Assembly (NCBI RefSeq): GCF_000003815.2
Contig: NC_049986.1
Location: 12,841,876-12,905,875 of the forward strand
Direction of reading: 5' to 3'
Source of the DNA: Branchiostoma floridae
Lineage: Eukaryota > Chordata > Leptocardii > Amphioxiformes > Branchiostomatidae
Length of the DNA stretch: 64,000 nt
Shown: positions 12,701 to 22,926 of the stretch, piece after piece
Layout of the letters: each line of letters begins with the position of its first letter
Numbering within the stretch: the first letter of the stretch is position 1
Notes under the pieces: model-generated
What the model saw: the letters and a program-made list of their open reading frames with translations, nothing else
Told to the model about the DNA's origin: nothing
The model's database searches: none
Position numbers and translations under genes: made by a program

Positions 12701-15248
12701 CTTGAATCCTTGACTTGGTGCTTGGGCATTGAGGTGTGCATTTGAGGTCACAAATGCAGGCCCTTAATGAAAATTGGATTAATTGTAGTGAGTGGACTTT
12801 TTTCTTGGAAATCAAACTTATATATTTCTCTTCATATTCAGTTTGGTGAGTCGTACATGTGACATGACCGTTTGTTTCCACAGTCATTGCTTGAAATGTA
12901 ATACTAGTGCATGAGTCATTCCTTCTTTGTTGCTTGTCAAATAATCAGTGGCATTTCAACCAAGACATCTGTAACAGCAACATGCAATGCAAATCTACAA
13001 ATCAGTTAACAATATACATTGTCGTACTGTACATTCCTGATTCCTGACAGTCAAAAAACGACATATTTATAAACAGTGATAAAATGACAGATATATGATC
13101 TGCTCACTGAAGCAAATAGCTTGACCTTGTAAGAGTTGCCTCGGGCAGGTACTGTGTACACACCCTGCCTCTAATCTCACTTTGAACAGGAAGGACCAAG
13201 GCCACAATTTCCTTTCATCCTTTCATCAAATTGTACTAATTCTGATCTACATGTAAAAGTCTGAATGGAAAGGCTACATTCAAATGTATAATGATAACAA
13301 TGAGGCTAGTTCTAGTCCTCTTCTTGAAGTAACAGTAATGGATACACAGACATTGCACATTACTTCGTCAGTGGCTTATCTACATAGATTTACACAAAAC
13401 TATTCTGTTCCCACCATTATTTAGATAGGGTCCTTCAAAGTCATGTATTAAAGAGAATGGGCACCAACGGTTTTTGATAACAATTTCTGACTGTCACCAC
13501 GCTGATAATACATGTACATGTACCTTCTAATTAGAGATTATACAATACATGCAATTGTACATCAATTGTACATCATGCCATGAACATGATATTAGGTTAC
13601 ATACGTAACATCTACCCTGGTTTTCCTGTCAGTTATCCTTGTATCCAGAACAGGAAGCTACTGTACATCTATCCCTCTGATTTTACTGATAGTCTAGACA
13701 TGTAGTTTGATATAACCACACAAGTTGCACACAAGAGCAGGGGGTACCTGCTAACAGAGGAAGGGAAGCCTTGCAGCCTGCCTAGTCACTTCCTCCTGCA
13801 TGCATGCAACCATACAACCACTGACAATTGTAATAGCAGTGACTTCCTCAATTCATGTGCTGTGACAAATGCAAGGAGAATTTTCTTTTTCCACGTTTGA
13901 AGTATAGAAACACCTTTGTTGAAAAGAACAAAGCTATATTTCCTCTGTTCTTCCTCTTTAACATTTCACTTTTACTTTTTTATGTAATTACGTAACACTG
14001 CTTTATTCATTGCGTGTTTAAAATAAAGAATACAAAATACAGTCTACATATTTCAAGCTGCAGCAAGTACAATCATTTTGTAGCTTCATATTGTAACTTA
14101 TGTAAAGGATTTAGTGTATCACTTTTACAGTACAAACAAATATTGCTTCTGTCCTTTTTCAACAGAAACTTAACCACAAAGCCATGGGTGTTTTATGGCA
14201 ATGACATGAGGCCTTTAAATAGGCAAAATGCTGCAACCCAAGTACTTAAAATAAACAAGTCATTGTTGTGTTATACCACAAGTGTTGCTACACTATCCAG
14301 GCTTAGGGTTGCCTTGGTACAATTTAAAGTCAAGGTTAAGTAGGTCAAACACTGGAAGATGGGTAATCTCAGGGCAAGACTAAAGGCTGTCTTGTGTCTT
14401 GTGTAGTAACCCTACATGCATTTGGTAATAAAATACATTAACAGGTGTTCAATTGTTTGGTCAGCACTAAGATAATGTTACATTTCCCCATTCTAGTATG
14501 TTAAGGTTTTGCCAATAGTATGGAGATTGGAGTATCAACCCAACACATAGCTTTCTGGCAAACCAAATGGACGTTACAACCTGTCAGTGTGCTGGAATTT
14601 TTGTTTGAAGTTAGACTGGGACAGCTGGAAGATAAATGCTGCAGGGTGATGTATTTTGCATCAGAAAGAGGGTGTTACCCCGTCAGCGGGTTGTCGCGGG
14701 GACACTGCTTATTGAATTTCGATGGCATCGTCTGTCCCTCTGGAGTTTTCCACAGGCTGAATTCTTGCTGTTTTTTTTTAATATCCAAACCATTCCTTGA
14801 CATCTTGGACAGCTCCTACAGAATGCCAAGACGCTGTCTGCGATTTGGCAAAGACTTGCTAATGGGGAACCTAAAGGTTGTTGGAGCCCGGCCGGTTAAA
14901 CATCTCGTCTGCTATCTAAATATGCAGAGTGTTTACACTGAGAGGTGACCTGCGAAAACACCGGCTGGAGTCAAAATAGACAACCTGTGGCTTGGTCGAG
15001 CAGCAGGTTTGTTCGGACAGGGCTGGTGAACCGGCTATGGTGAATTGGGGGACGGGAGAGGGACTTTCTCTTGACAGGAAATTTTCGAGACTAACATCTT
15101 GTCAAAGTTTGAGTCCTTTTGAACCATTCGACCGTGCCTGTCCACAACGAGTGGATTTTAGGCATACTTTAACGGAAATCGTGACGATCTAGGACTGAGG
15201 TTCACAAAGAGAGGATACACTTACCCACAACTCTTTTCCCCAGCTCAT
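569..15248 (-). CDS. Cip4: Toca/CIP4/FBP17-family F-BAR protein, N-terminal part (7 exons, continues off left edge)
   Basis: I joined seven coding exons on the minus strand: 15225-15248, 8624-8739, 3881-4079, 3264-3326, 2834-2938, 1275-1403 and 569-715. All junctions are GT-AG and keep one frame, giving 783 nt or 261 residues. The start MSWGKELW matches the conserved N-terminus of the FNBP1/FNBP1L/TRIP10 family. Landmarks in order are [13 protein letters not shown] (about residues 42-54), a helix with [14 protein letters not shown], a charged coiled-coil stretch, [10 protein letters not shown] (about 161-170), and [14 protein letters not shown], which closes the F-BAR domain. In the family, F-BAR dimers bind and tubulate plasma membrane, and the later HR1 and SH3 domains bind Cdc42 and N-WASP/dynamin. 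Those parts should lie left of position 1. Vertebrates have three paralogues, so this is probably the single pre-duplication gene. The family call is firm; the one-to-three orthology is inferred. Confidence 0.93.
1275..1403 (-). CDS. Cip4: Cip4 coding exon 6 (residues 170-212)
   Basis: It encodes a glutamine-rich helix ([19 protein letters not shown]) ending in [11 protein letters not shown], which corresponds to the YYHTHIPNIFQ position of vertebrate members. Phase 0 at both ends. Confidence 0.92.
2834..2938 (-). CDS. Cip4: Cip4 coding exon 5 (residues 135-169)
   Basis: It begins [16 protein letters not shown] and ends NVTKADVEK, both close to the vertebrate family. It is phase 0 at both ends, with acceptor TTTTCAG and donor GTGAGC. 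Confidence 0.92.
3264..3326 (-). CDS. Cip4: Cip4 coding exon 4 (residues 114-134)
   Basis: This 63-nt exon reads [21 protein letters not shown] between TTTTCCAG and GTGGGT. It lies where vertebrate paralogues have a divergent helix segment. It is a multiple of three, so skipping would keep the frame. Confidence 0.85.
3881..4079 (-). CDS. Cip4: Cip4 coding exon 3 (residues 47-113)
   Basis: The exon's first G completes Arg47, then [11 protein letters not shown] and the [17 protein letters not shown] core of the F-BAR domain follow. It ends KAEKKK|GTAAAC in phase 0. The basic run at the end fits a membrane-facing surface. Confidence 0.92.
5699..6432 (+). mobile_element. PIF/Harbinger DNA transposon, deletion derivative with transposase relic
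   Basis: The terminal inverted repeats start GACCCCATTCACACTCAG on the left and GACCCCATTCACAGTCAG on the right (reverse complement). About 36 of the first 39 bases match. The element is flanked by a 3-bp duplication TAA (5696-5698 and 6433-6435), as expected for Harbinger (TWA). Inside, about 5880-6170, the plus strand keeps the start of a HARBI1-like transposase: LIARR, then after a frame change [15 protein letters not shown], an in-frame TGA and TFSESDWQK, then after another shift LSKLTFDKL. The catalytic region is missing. It is therefore a dead 734-bp copy, possibly mobilised in trans earlier. Superfamily assignment rests on duplication size plus protein motifs. Confidence 0.82.
7482..7570. 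mobile_element. Foldback MITE, GCCTGNGTACCATCCT family (diverged copy)
   Basis: It begins TAGCCTGCGTACCATCCTAG and ends with the imperfect inverse CTAGGATGACACCCGGGCTA. It shares termini with the copies at 24014, 26704 and 33614. I see no convincing target duplication, so it is probably old. Confidence 0.55.
8624..8739 (-). CDS. Cip4: Cip4 coding exon 2 (residues 9-47)
   Basis: It follows acceptor CTTCCAG|GAT and encodes the first F-BAR helix, from [16 protein letters not shown] to EYAKKLR. It ends in phase 2 (CTC AG|GTAAGG). Opposite-strand open frames here are shadows. Confidence 0.92.
8740..15224. other. Cip4 intron 1, mostly featureless
   Basis: A 6.5-kb first intron, AT-rich with frequent ACATGTAC-type palindromes. 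It holds one candidate alternative start exon at 12531-12546 and no other supported feature. Confidence 0.65.
12531..12546 (-). other. Cip4: Candidate alternative first coding exon of Cip4 (MTAEK)
   Basis: On the minus strand, acceptor-like TTCCTTTAG is followed by T ATG ACT GCA GAG AAG and a strong donor GTAAGG. The five codons end in phase 0, like the MSWGKELW exon, so they would splice in frame to exon 2. The acceptor implies an unseen upstream 5'UTR exon. As an internal exon the 16 nt would break the frame. No family member I know starts this way, so this is speculative. Confidence 0.25.
15225..15248 (-). CDS. Cip4: Cip4 coding exon 1 (residues 1-8)
   Basis: It encodes MSWGKELW and ends in phase 0 at donor TGG|GTAAGTG. 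A very short first coding exon with this peptide is typical of the family, which fixes the start codon. Confidence 0.92.
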
Positions 15249-15400
15249 GTTGTCCACGGAAAATGAGTAAATCCGCAGTAAAATTCAAAGCAAACACGAA
15301 CTCTACAGGAATATCGTCATTTTTTTCAACATGGAGGGCGGATTTGGCGCGAGGTACCCTGGGAAGGGGAAAGACTCAAGACCGCATCCACTCGTAACAA
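15249..15400 (-). promoter_or_regulatory. Cip4 5'UTR/promoter region with E2F-like site
   Basis: Directly upstream of the Cip4 ATG there is a GC- and CpG-richer patch. TTTGGCGC (15343-15350) matches the E2F consensus TTTSSCGC and lies about 95 bp before the start codon. No TATA box is apparent. Promoter function is inferred from position. Confidence 0.45.
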
Positions 15401-17385
15401 ATGAGCCCGTAATTAAATATAACATACATAAATATGACAATGTCATCCTATGAAATGTCAATAAAACAAATCATAATAATGTTTCATTTATTTTACGTGG
15501 TATATAAAATTTTTTAAGTAAACGTTATCACATAGGCTTTAAAATGAATTTTGTTTCGTTGCGGTGTGAAATTCATGAGCACTGACGAAGGGATGATGCA
15601 GGATGAGGTCATCATGACTGATGTCTCACCTGTAGCCATGGACAAGAACGCGCGAAAAGTGACCAGAAAACTCCATTTCAGCAATAACAGAATCTTTTCT
15701 TTCCTTACATATGGGCGCTAGCATATTTCTTGATAACCCAGTCTGACATGGGTAACATTCGCGCCAATAATGTCCACCTGCAAGTTCATTTTCTTTCTGC
15801 GACAGTGAACAGAGTCGGGGCAAGGAGGTTGAAAGAGGGTTAGCATTCCCGGAAGACGTGATAAATAAAAGTGACGTCACAAGGAATAGAGAGTGCGGAT
15901 CTCCGGATGAGAGAGTCGTGACGCAGGCATTCTCGGACTGAAATAGAAGACCTGATGTATCCTTACATTCCAGCAAAAGTCTCTAGTAATAGCTAGCATT
16001 GGCATGTCTGTAATAACCGGTCGGAGATCTCCCAGACAGCAATCGTAAAGTCCACTACATATAAGGGTCATATAACCTTCCACCCTTCCACGGAAAGAAA
16101 AGAAAGTCGAAGTTGGCAAGATAGGGGAAATATATTCCACAGAGGACTTGGCTGGCTATGGGAGTGTGCCCGGTCGCATGTGCCAATACATAATATTCAC
16201 AAATTTTAACTTTTTTCAGCCAGAAGAAAGTTTGCAGTTGAGGTGATGACGCGAGATTTGGGGCCGACGTAAGAGGTTTACAGGAGAAGTGTAGATGTTG
16301 GTGTTATTATTTGTTTCTCTTTCTCTCAGCTTTGTGTGAATTCAAATGTTAGTTTTATTTCCCTTTTGTTTTTGCCATTCTTTCACGGTATGTTTGTGTT
16401 CATGGTGTGTCACGTGAATATTTTCATTGTCTCACTCTTATGTTCCAGTATCGACCTTAAAATCCCATGTCACTGGACTAATTCTAGCAGTGCTTGCTTT
16501 TATTTTACAGCGCCTCAGAGAGGGAGTTTCGCGCTGAATATCTCATTAGCTCTCTCCTGAGAACCTAAGTAACCCCTAAGCGCTTCCGCAAAAAGTAAAA
16601 GCCAGCACGGCTAGAAGTCTGCGAAGGAGGCTACCATGAGATTTTTTGCCAGAAACTATGCAACTTTTGAAGTTCTGTCCGCAATTGGTCTATGCTATCC
16701 ATGGGTCAACGTATTCCACGTTACGTATTTGTGATGTAATCGTTGACCGCGTTCCTGAGCCCCGGGATAATGCAGAACCCTCTAGCAAAAAAAGGAGGAC
16801 AAAAGCCATTCCCCAAATCTTTATTCATCAGTTCATGTATTTTCGAACACCTTTCTGGATTGGGGAGACCTCTTGCGATCACAATGTGCATTACATAATT
16901 CACGTATGGCTTTGCAAATTGCGTGAGTGAGCTGGAAAGAATCATACAAAACCATAAACAGTTCCGTTGTACATTAAAATGCAAAATACATATAATGATA
17001 AATGATAAAAATCTTTTACAGAGCTGGATGTTTTAAAACACTCTCTTCTCGTACAGTATATTGAATAATTCGTTGAGCTTTTCAAAGCAACTAATCACCA
17101 ACCGAAGTTTTGGGTTTGCAACGCATACACTGTACCATAGCATAACACTTCACTGGTATTGTCTGTTTATCAGATAGAAAATTATCATATGCAAGACAAT
17201 TAATAACATGAAAATGCTATTTCATTTCAGAACATCAGCAGCTTGAACTTTGTTTCCTCACCAGAAATAGTCCCATAGTACGGGAAATGAATTATACACC
17301 GTTGGATGCATATTCCTTTGTATCATATAACAATAAAAAGAATATGCTACAGTTAGATAAAAGTTCAGGCTCATGAAGTTATTAA
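15401..17385. other. Intergenic region between Cip4 and the UGT-A 3' end
   Basis: No supported gene. TTTATT at 16820-16825 reads AATAAA on the minus strand and could be the UGT-A polyadenylation signal, about 560 nt past its stop. Several open frames of 60-120 codons lack homology and splice context. Confidence 0.6.
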
Positions 17386-17671
17386 TCAATTGTCTTTCTT
17401 CACCTTCTGTCCTTGTTGCCCTCTCTTTTTCCTAAAAGCCAGACGACAGACGCACACTACCCCACCCACCACCACAGCTAGAACTGCTACAAATAAAGCT
17501 ATGACGTCGAGCAGAAAATACTCGTGAAAGGGGATCTTGTGTGCGCGCGTGCGCAGATGAGGCAGTCCGCCATGCCTGATGAGGTGCTCTATCCACCACA
17601 TGGCGCGGTCCATGGGCTTGGTGAGCTGGTCACTCAGGATCCGGGCGGCGCGGTCCACGTTCTCCTGGTAG
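17386..17671 (-). pseudogene. UGT-A exon 4 (membrane anchor and tail)
   Basis: It encodes YQENVDRAARILSDQ, the hydrophobic FLLDVIALFVAVLAVVVGG helix and a basic cytosolic tail ending KKDN, with stop TGA at 17386-17388. Confidence 0.88.
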
Positions 17672-18181
17672 CTGTGGACAGGGATAATGGTCTACCGTTA
17701 GTATGCACTGTACATTCGTGTTAACAGCGTTTGAACAGAGCGTAATGAAGAAGGATTTAACTTGGAATTCGTTCCATCACAAAAGAGTGGACACACCAAA
17801 TCTTCAACAAGTCTTCTGGTCTTCTTCATGACAACTGGGGACTCAAAAACACGTGACCTTCCAAAATTCTAGATCTATATAGCCGGTATGACTGCCCTTC
17901 GGCGTAACACACCAGCTTCGCAGGCACGCGGCGCGGCAGCAGCTGGTTATATTACACCGAACGACCCAAATTGCTATGGCATAAGCAACGATATCGATTC
18001 AAAGTTGTCTGGCCCTTGTCGCAATATTCCAACAGGTGGTCAGGTTGCCAGGTTATGGTCTCACATATAATGGTAGAGACTATTGCTACTAACGCCTGCC
18101 CGCCCGAATACTGTAACATGACATGTACAAGCCGACACCACACCATACTTTGGTAATAAAGTCATATTGATATCTTCTCAC

Positions 18182-18401
18182 CTTTTTGTTGATAACACGT
18201 GGTTGATTGCTTGAAGCAGTTCCTCTGTCGTCATGGTGAAGATGTCAAGTCTGACGCCCAACCCTCGTCCCACCACGCGGGCCACGTTGTCATGATGATC
18301 CACTGCGAGCGGGAGAGACACCATCGGCACCCCGTGGTTGACGGACTCGTACACACCGTTAGTTCCTCCGTGTGTGACGAACAGTTTCATCTTCTTGTGA
18401 G
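18182..18401 (-). pseudogene. UGT-A exon 3 (UGT signature)
   Basis: It follows acceptor CATCCAACAG, carries THGG, the signature motif and DHHDN, and ends in phase 2 at ACA AAA AG|GTGAGA. It stays open despite the upstream stop. Confidence 0.88.
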
Positions 18402-18727
18402 CTGTTGGATGAAGCAGCACAAAAGTGCATAACAGACAGAATAGTCGTCATCGGTTTCATAGGTTATTTGAAAGCAAGGTTCTACAGCAGAATGAAACTC
18501 TTTCTACCTGACATCCTTTCAAAGGAATCTAGAAATCAACATCAGTCATGAACTGAGACGAGGGTGGATACAACATCTTTAAATAATCACGTTTGGGGCC
18601 GCCTTCATCGTATCACAACGCCACCATGCGGCGGTGATGCAGTGATGCAGCGATGTTAATGGAGGCTGATGACAAATTGACGAAACGTTGGTAGGAAAAA
18701 ACAAAACTTGTCCAAGCTTTAACGTAC

Positions 18728-18956
18728 CCAGCAGGTCGACCTGTGGCACCCAGCTCATCGGCTTGACGTTGGGAGGAAATTTTACACTGCTCGGGTCGAT
18801 GTCTGGCGCAAGCTTCCAGATTACCTTCTGGGGAACTTGTGCGAAGGCGTTCAGAATGACTTGTTCAATTCTCTCCGGCATGCCGGCGGTGGTGGAGCCC
18901 AAACTGAAGAGAATCACTCCTGCATCTCCAGAACTTTGCATGAAATCTTCTAGGTC
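18728..18956 (-). pseudogene. UGT-A exon 2
   Basis: It encodes DLEDFMQSSGDAGVILFSLG through PMSWVPQVDLL, the start of the UDP-binding domain. Phase 0 in, phase 1 out (CTG CTG G|GTACGT). Confidence 0.88.
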
Positions 18957-19119
18957 CTAGAGTAGTAATAGAAACATGGGTAGTGGGATCGATAGGTATT
19001 CTTACTATTGAAGAGTATAGAAAGTACAAGGCGATATGGCACGGTCTAATGCTACGATCAATTTTGCACTGGTGCATGTAGACCTCCGAAGCCATATATT
19101 TGTCCAGATGGACGGCCGG

Positions 19120-19335
19120 ATACCGGGAGGGCCCCTCTCGTTTTTTTCCCCGATTATGTCTATGGTCCCGGGTTGATATTAATTGCGATTAGAAATTATA
19201 AAAAAATGGGAGGCCCGGCCGTACCAAAAAAGAGCCCGGTAGCGAAAGGGTTTCCCACGGGTCCACGTAGGGGCCACGCCCGAAACAACCCGTAAACTAC
19301 CCGGCGGGACCCCTTTCCCACTTGTGACCGTAGCA
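19120..19335. repeat. GC-rich repeat remnant in UGT-A intron 1
   Basis: It contains several copies of CCCGGCCG/CCGGCGGG-like strings and runs such as GGGACCCCTTTCCCACTTGTG. These resemble the interior of the Harbinger MITE at 31347, but I found no paired ends. It is probably a truncated element. Confidence 0.35.
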
Positions 19336-19570
19336 TGATACCGACTTGTAATTAGTGGGGGTACACTAAGATAGCAGTTTATCTATATGTATGTTGGTAT
19401 CATGATTTTAGCAAAATATCTGGTATTCTTTGGGATAACAGGTTGCAATCGATTTCGCAAAACAGGTTGTAAGTTGGTAGCGGCGCCCGTCCCGGTTCAA
19501 TATACCCCTTTGAGTTAGATCTAAGTTTAAATTCTCCTCCGCAAGTAGTAGTGGTTTTGACGTGAAGCAC

Positions 19571-20440
19571 CTTAGGAAGAGGCTTGGGATCAACAGAATT
19601 GTAGCCTGCTATGTTGACGACATTGGGCATGGTCGGCCTGGCGAACTCTACAGTGAAGTCTGCCACAGACAGCCACAGGTCCGTGTTGTACAGAAGCTCC
19701 TCTGTGTTGGTGTCGTTTCAAAAGTATTTGTGCACGATGAAGTCAAAAGCGGAACATTCTACACCATGATAGTACCTCGCTCCTAAGTAATAAAGTACGT
19801 TCTGTATTTTCTCCTTGAAGGTCATTTCCGTTAAGAATCCGCTGGGCATGACGGGCCAGTACGCCAGAGGGAAGGGGTTACCGGAGCCGAAGAGTAGTGA
19901 GGAAGAAGGCACATACACAATGGCGGACGGTAAGCCGAAATAACGCGCCAACACGGGACCACAGGGAAAATCAGGAGCGGTCGACAACACAACGTCATAC
20001 TTGAGACCTTTGGCGGCTTGTTGGTCCAAATGAAGGAGTAGTGCTTCACAACTTTTGCTGCCCGCGGCTAGGTAGTTTTCGACCGCCGCCAACAAGTTGG
20101 TGTATTCTCCTTCCCAGTAGTGACCTTCGAAAGCACGTCCTGCTGCCAACGTCCCCGGCTCGCAAGGAGCGCCTTCGTACTTGACCTTGTCTTGTACAGG
20201 TGTGCTGATGAGGTGCTTGAAGACGTCGTCAGGCATCATCATAGTGACGGAATGCCCCCTGTCGGCCAGGGCACGTCCCAGCAGCCGGAGGGTCAGCCAC
20301 GTGCTGTGTGGAAGTTGGTTGATGATAAGAATGTTGAAGCCTTCCTTTGTCGTGGTTTTACTGTCCATTCCTTGAACTTGTAGCTCAGAGGACAGAAGTA
20401 ACAAGAAGACGAAGATGACGTCACGGACAGACATGGCCAT
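19571..20440 (-). pseudogene. UGT-A exon 1 (broken acceptor-binding half)
   Basis: The 870-nt exon starts MAMSVRDVIFVFLLL (signal peptide) and ends DPKPLPK|GTGCTT in phase 0. It is highly similar to UGT-B exon 1 and two codons shorter near the start. It is interrupted by the TGA. Confidence 0.88.
19718..19720 (-). other. Premature in-frame TGA in UGT-A exon 1
   Basis: UGT-A reads CAC AAA TAC TTT TGA AAC GAC ACC; UGT-B reads CAC AAA TAC ATT TCA AAC GAC ACC. A single C-to-G change creates the stop, and the preceding codon also differs. Sequence on both sides stays in frame. Confidence 0.9.
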
Positions 20441-20521
20441 GGCGATCTGATGATGACGTTACCTGGGTGAATGGGTGATCGGGATACAGCATTATGAAAA
20501 GTGAAAAGACGAACTTTTATT

Positions 20522-20629
20522 CACACACACACACACATACACACACACACACACACACGCACACACACATACACACGTGCGCGCGCACACACACACACGC
20601 ACACACACACACACACACACACGCACACA
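20522..20629. repeat. (CA)n microsatellite
   Basis: About 108 bp of CA dinucleotides interrupted by CG, CAT and GCGCGC units. It lies about 80 bp upstream of the UGT-A start codon and produces a spurious Cys-Val open frame on the minus strand. Confidence 0.95.
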
Positions 20630-20800
20630 TCATCCGGAGATAAAGAGTGATGGAGATAATAGATGAAATAAAAAGTAACACGTTGTCGCGTGACACAATT
20701 CAATTCCCAACAGGTTTTCATACCTAGTAGTGTTTATTATATAAGTCAAACTTCACACTCAATCCTTTTGTCCGCCGATACCAGTGCCTAACCCTTTAAT

Positions 20801-20862
20801 GATAAGCTGTTCCTTCCCATGTGCCCACTTCGAGTGACTGGTTAATGTTTAACAGGTGGTTT
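20801..20862 (-). promoter_or_regulatory. UGT-A upstream element: GATA motif and HNF1-type palindrome
   Basis: GATAAGCTGT (20801-20810) and GTTAATGTTTAAC (20841-20853) lie 360-400 bp upstream of the UGT-A ATG. The second differs by one base from the HNF1 consensus GTTAATNATTAAC. A 25-bp block around it (20838-20862) is identical upstream of UGT-B, although most flanking sequence differs. HNF1 control of vertebrate UGT promoters is established; its action here is inferred. Confidence 0.6.
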
Positions 20863-22616
20863 ATGACAACAGTCAACATGTAACAATCGCACCGGATCCC
20901 ACAGGGGATGTAGCCCCCCCCCCCCCGCCGGACTCCGAAGCCACAAAGTTAATGCCCAAAAATACACCCAAAATTAGCTCTTGAACTACCCGACAGGGCC
21001 CCCTTTTTCCAGTGCTAAGAAGGCCTTACATGTCTGACACTGACCTGACGTATATGCCATACTATATTACCATTGCCATACGTGTAAAATGCACATCTGC
21101 TACCACAGGTAGAGCTAACATCTATTATCATAATACCGGTACGTTTACGACGATTTCTCTAGCCATACTGATTTGACAAATTGTCAACGCATCATTTTCT
21201 CCAGTTACATGTTGCTGTTATAGGTTACCCTTGCCACTTCTTCTGTGTAAATTTTCTGCCACTCTTGTCCTGCTAAAAGCGTAATATTGTAATTGTAGCA
21301 CGCCGCGGAATTACACGGCGAACGGGCGCGTGGTTGGGAGGGGGTACAAAATACCGGTAGGAAGAAACACGGCACAATTAACTGCCGCTATGTACATTTA
21401 TACATCCTCTGATGTTCCTTCCTTTTCTGTCAGTAAATGCATAAAACATAAACCTGCATGAGCATACAAAATGTCATGAGAAAACGTATACTGTCAAGAA
21501 TTTTCATTTAACTTCTGTCCGTCACAACCGCTATGACGTAACACTTCACTGCTAGCGTAGATATAAAAATGGCGGGAAAATGGCTGCGTACGTTCAATTT
21601 TGCCCATTCAGTCGTAGATTCGGCGTATTATGCAACGGTTCTTCACACTTTTACATGAGTCGTAGGTCACCAACAGAAATTCAAGATTGTTGTTGAATCA
21701 TGTTCGTCTTGTGCCGTGAGCATGTGTAATTATGATCTATAAATTTGGCAATGAATGTGACAGTGTGTTCGTCCCACGACGAGCTGCCTACCCCGAAAAA
21801 GATACTGAAAACTTTTGGCCTTGTTGTCTTCGAATGCATTGTTATCGATGCTTTGTAAATGATGTATTGGACACCTAGATGTCTGAAGTGTGCACAGCTC
21901 AGAAATAACTATTGTTGCATGTGTAGATCTCTTTAAGTTCCAGTATTTTTAATCTACCGGTATAAGTCTTACTACCGGTTTTATGCCAATGCATGTTATC
22001 TGAGCACCTCTTTCCACAAACCAAAATGCACACCGTGTTCGCCAGGATTTAAGTATGGTTTTCACATATCCACGTTGATTAGCACCATAATCATGATTTG
22101 AATCGAATGTGTATTATACTGTTCTATATCATATCAGATTCTCTGACGTGGCTTACCTCATTAACAAATTGAACGTTAATGTTGTGGGTGACTCGTCCTG
22201 GAGGCGTGGAGATATATCTGTTTTTCCAGATGCTTGATCGATCTGTTGTTTACTCACACAGTTATTGCCCCTCTCCTTTCTAAATACTATAAAACACTTA
22301 CCAAACTTACATAGTAGATGAATACCGTTGATATCAACATAGTAAACTTGTAACTACACGCACAAGTAAACATGTAACTACACGCACCTTATGAACAGGT
22401 ATCCGTATATATGGACAACGAAAAAGGGTAAGGACGAATCGGCAAAGGACTGTTTTGCTCTTATTCCACTACTTAATAAGTAACCTATCTACAGATAGGA
22501 AACGCACAGAATGTGTATTATCCTGTTATTCATTAAACCAGTTAGACCAACTTAGATAGTCCATGATAAGTAATCAGCTTGGACGACAGGGTCTCAACCG
22601 CACCTCTTTTTGTCAT

Positions 22617-22782
22617 AGCTGGCTAATCTCCAGAAGATTTACCTGTGGCATAAGATAGTAAAAAGCTGCCCAAGGATTGTAGCCGGTCCGAAGGAGTGTC
22701 CATTATCCACAAACACTAATTTGCCAGCTTATGATAATATCTTATGCCACCGTAGGATCTGCCTGGAGATTAATAATTGGCT
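22617..22782. mobile_element. Imperfect foldback element
   Basis: The left arm TAGCTGGCTAATCTCC, then CTGTGGCATAAGATA, is mirrored on the right by TTATGCCACCGTAGGATC and GGAGATTAATAATTGGCTA. A related piece occurs at 33847-33925 (CCAGGCAGATC, GTAGCGGGCC, CGAAGGAGTGT), so it is interspersed. No clear target duplication was found. Confidence 0.5.
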
Positions 22783-22920
22783 ACATACCTCTTAGCGATT
22801 ACAACAAAGCTCACTTTCTGTGTAGATTTTCACTTTGCTATATTCTATCAACTATTTTGTCATTTTACATACGTAGACTAAAATGGTGACGCTCATTTTT
22901 GTTCCCGAGCAAAAGTCTCA

Positions 22921-22926
22921 TTTATT
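22921..22926 (-). terminator. Possible UGT-B polyadenylation signal
   Basis: TTTATT on the plus strand is AATAAA on the minus strand, about 260 nt past the UGT-B stop codon. The position is plausible; nothing else confirms it. Confidence 0.3.

Larger units (their letters stand above)
17386..20440 (-). pseudogene. UDP-glycosyltransferase copy A with premature stop (UGT-A)
   Basis: Four exons on the minus strand (19571-20440, 18728-18956, 18182-18401, 17386-17671) carry intact GT-AG sites and intron phases 0, 1 and 2, identical to UGT-B. The conceptual protein has a signal peptide, TLRLLG and MMMPDDVFKHL near the N-terminus, the UGT signature FVTHGGTNGVYESVNHGVP, PLAVDHHDN at the sugar-contact position, one C-terminal membrane helix and a KKDN tail (ER retrieval type). 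Exon 1 has an in-frame TGA (19718-19720) where UGT-B has TCA (Ser). The protein would end after 240 residues and lack the whole UDP-sugar-binding half. Everything downstream stays open, so inactivation is recent, or this is a null allele or a base error. The predicted enzyme would act in the ER lumen on small lipophilic substrates; the actual acceptor is unknown. Confidence 0.85.

Noticed and set aside
14520-14948. 142-aa plus-strand frame, the longest non-gene frame in the Cip4 intron
   Set aside because: No recognisable domain, no splice or promoter context, and it lies antisense within intron 1.
15626-15976. 116-aa minus-strand frame upstream of Cip4
   Set aside because: Peptide composition looks random and there is no homology or splice support.
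17524-17724. Plus-strand frames opposite UGT exons (also 23344-23622, 24220-24453, 26084-26449)
   Set aside because: Antisense shadows; similar in both copies only because the exons are similar.
20521-20721. 66-aa minus-strand frame of alternating Cys-Val
   Set aside because: It is only the translation of a CA microsatellite.
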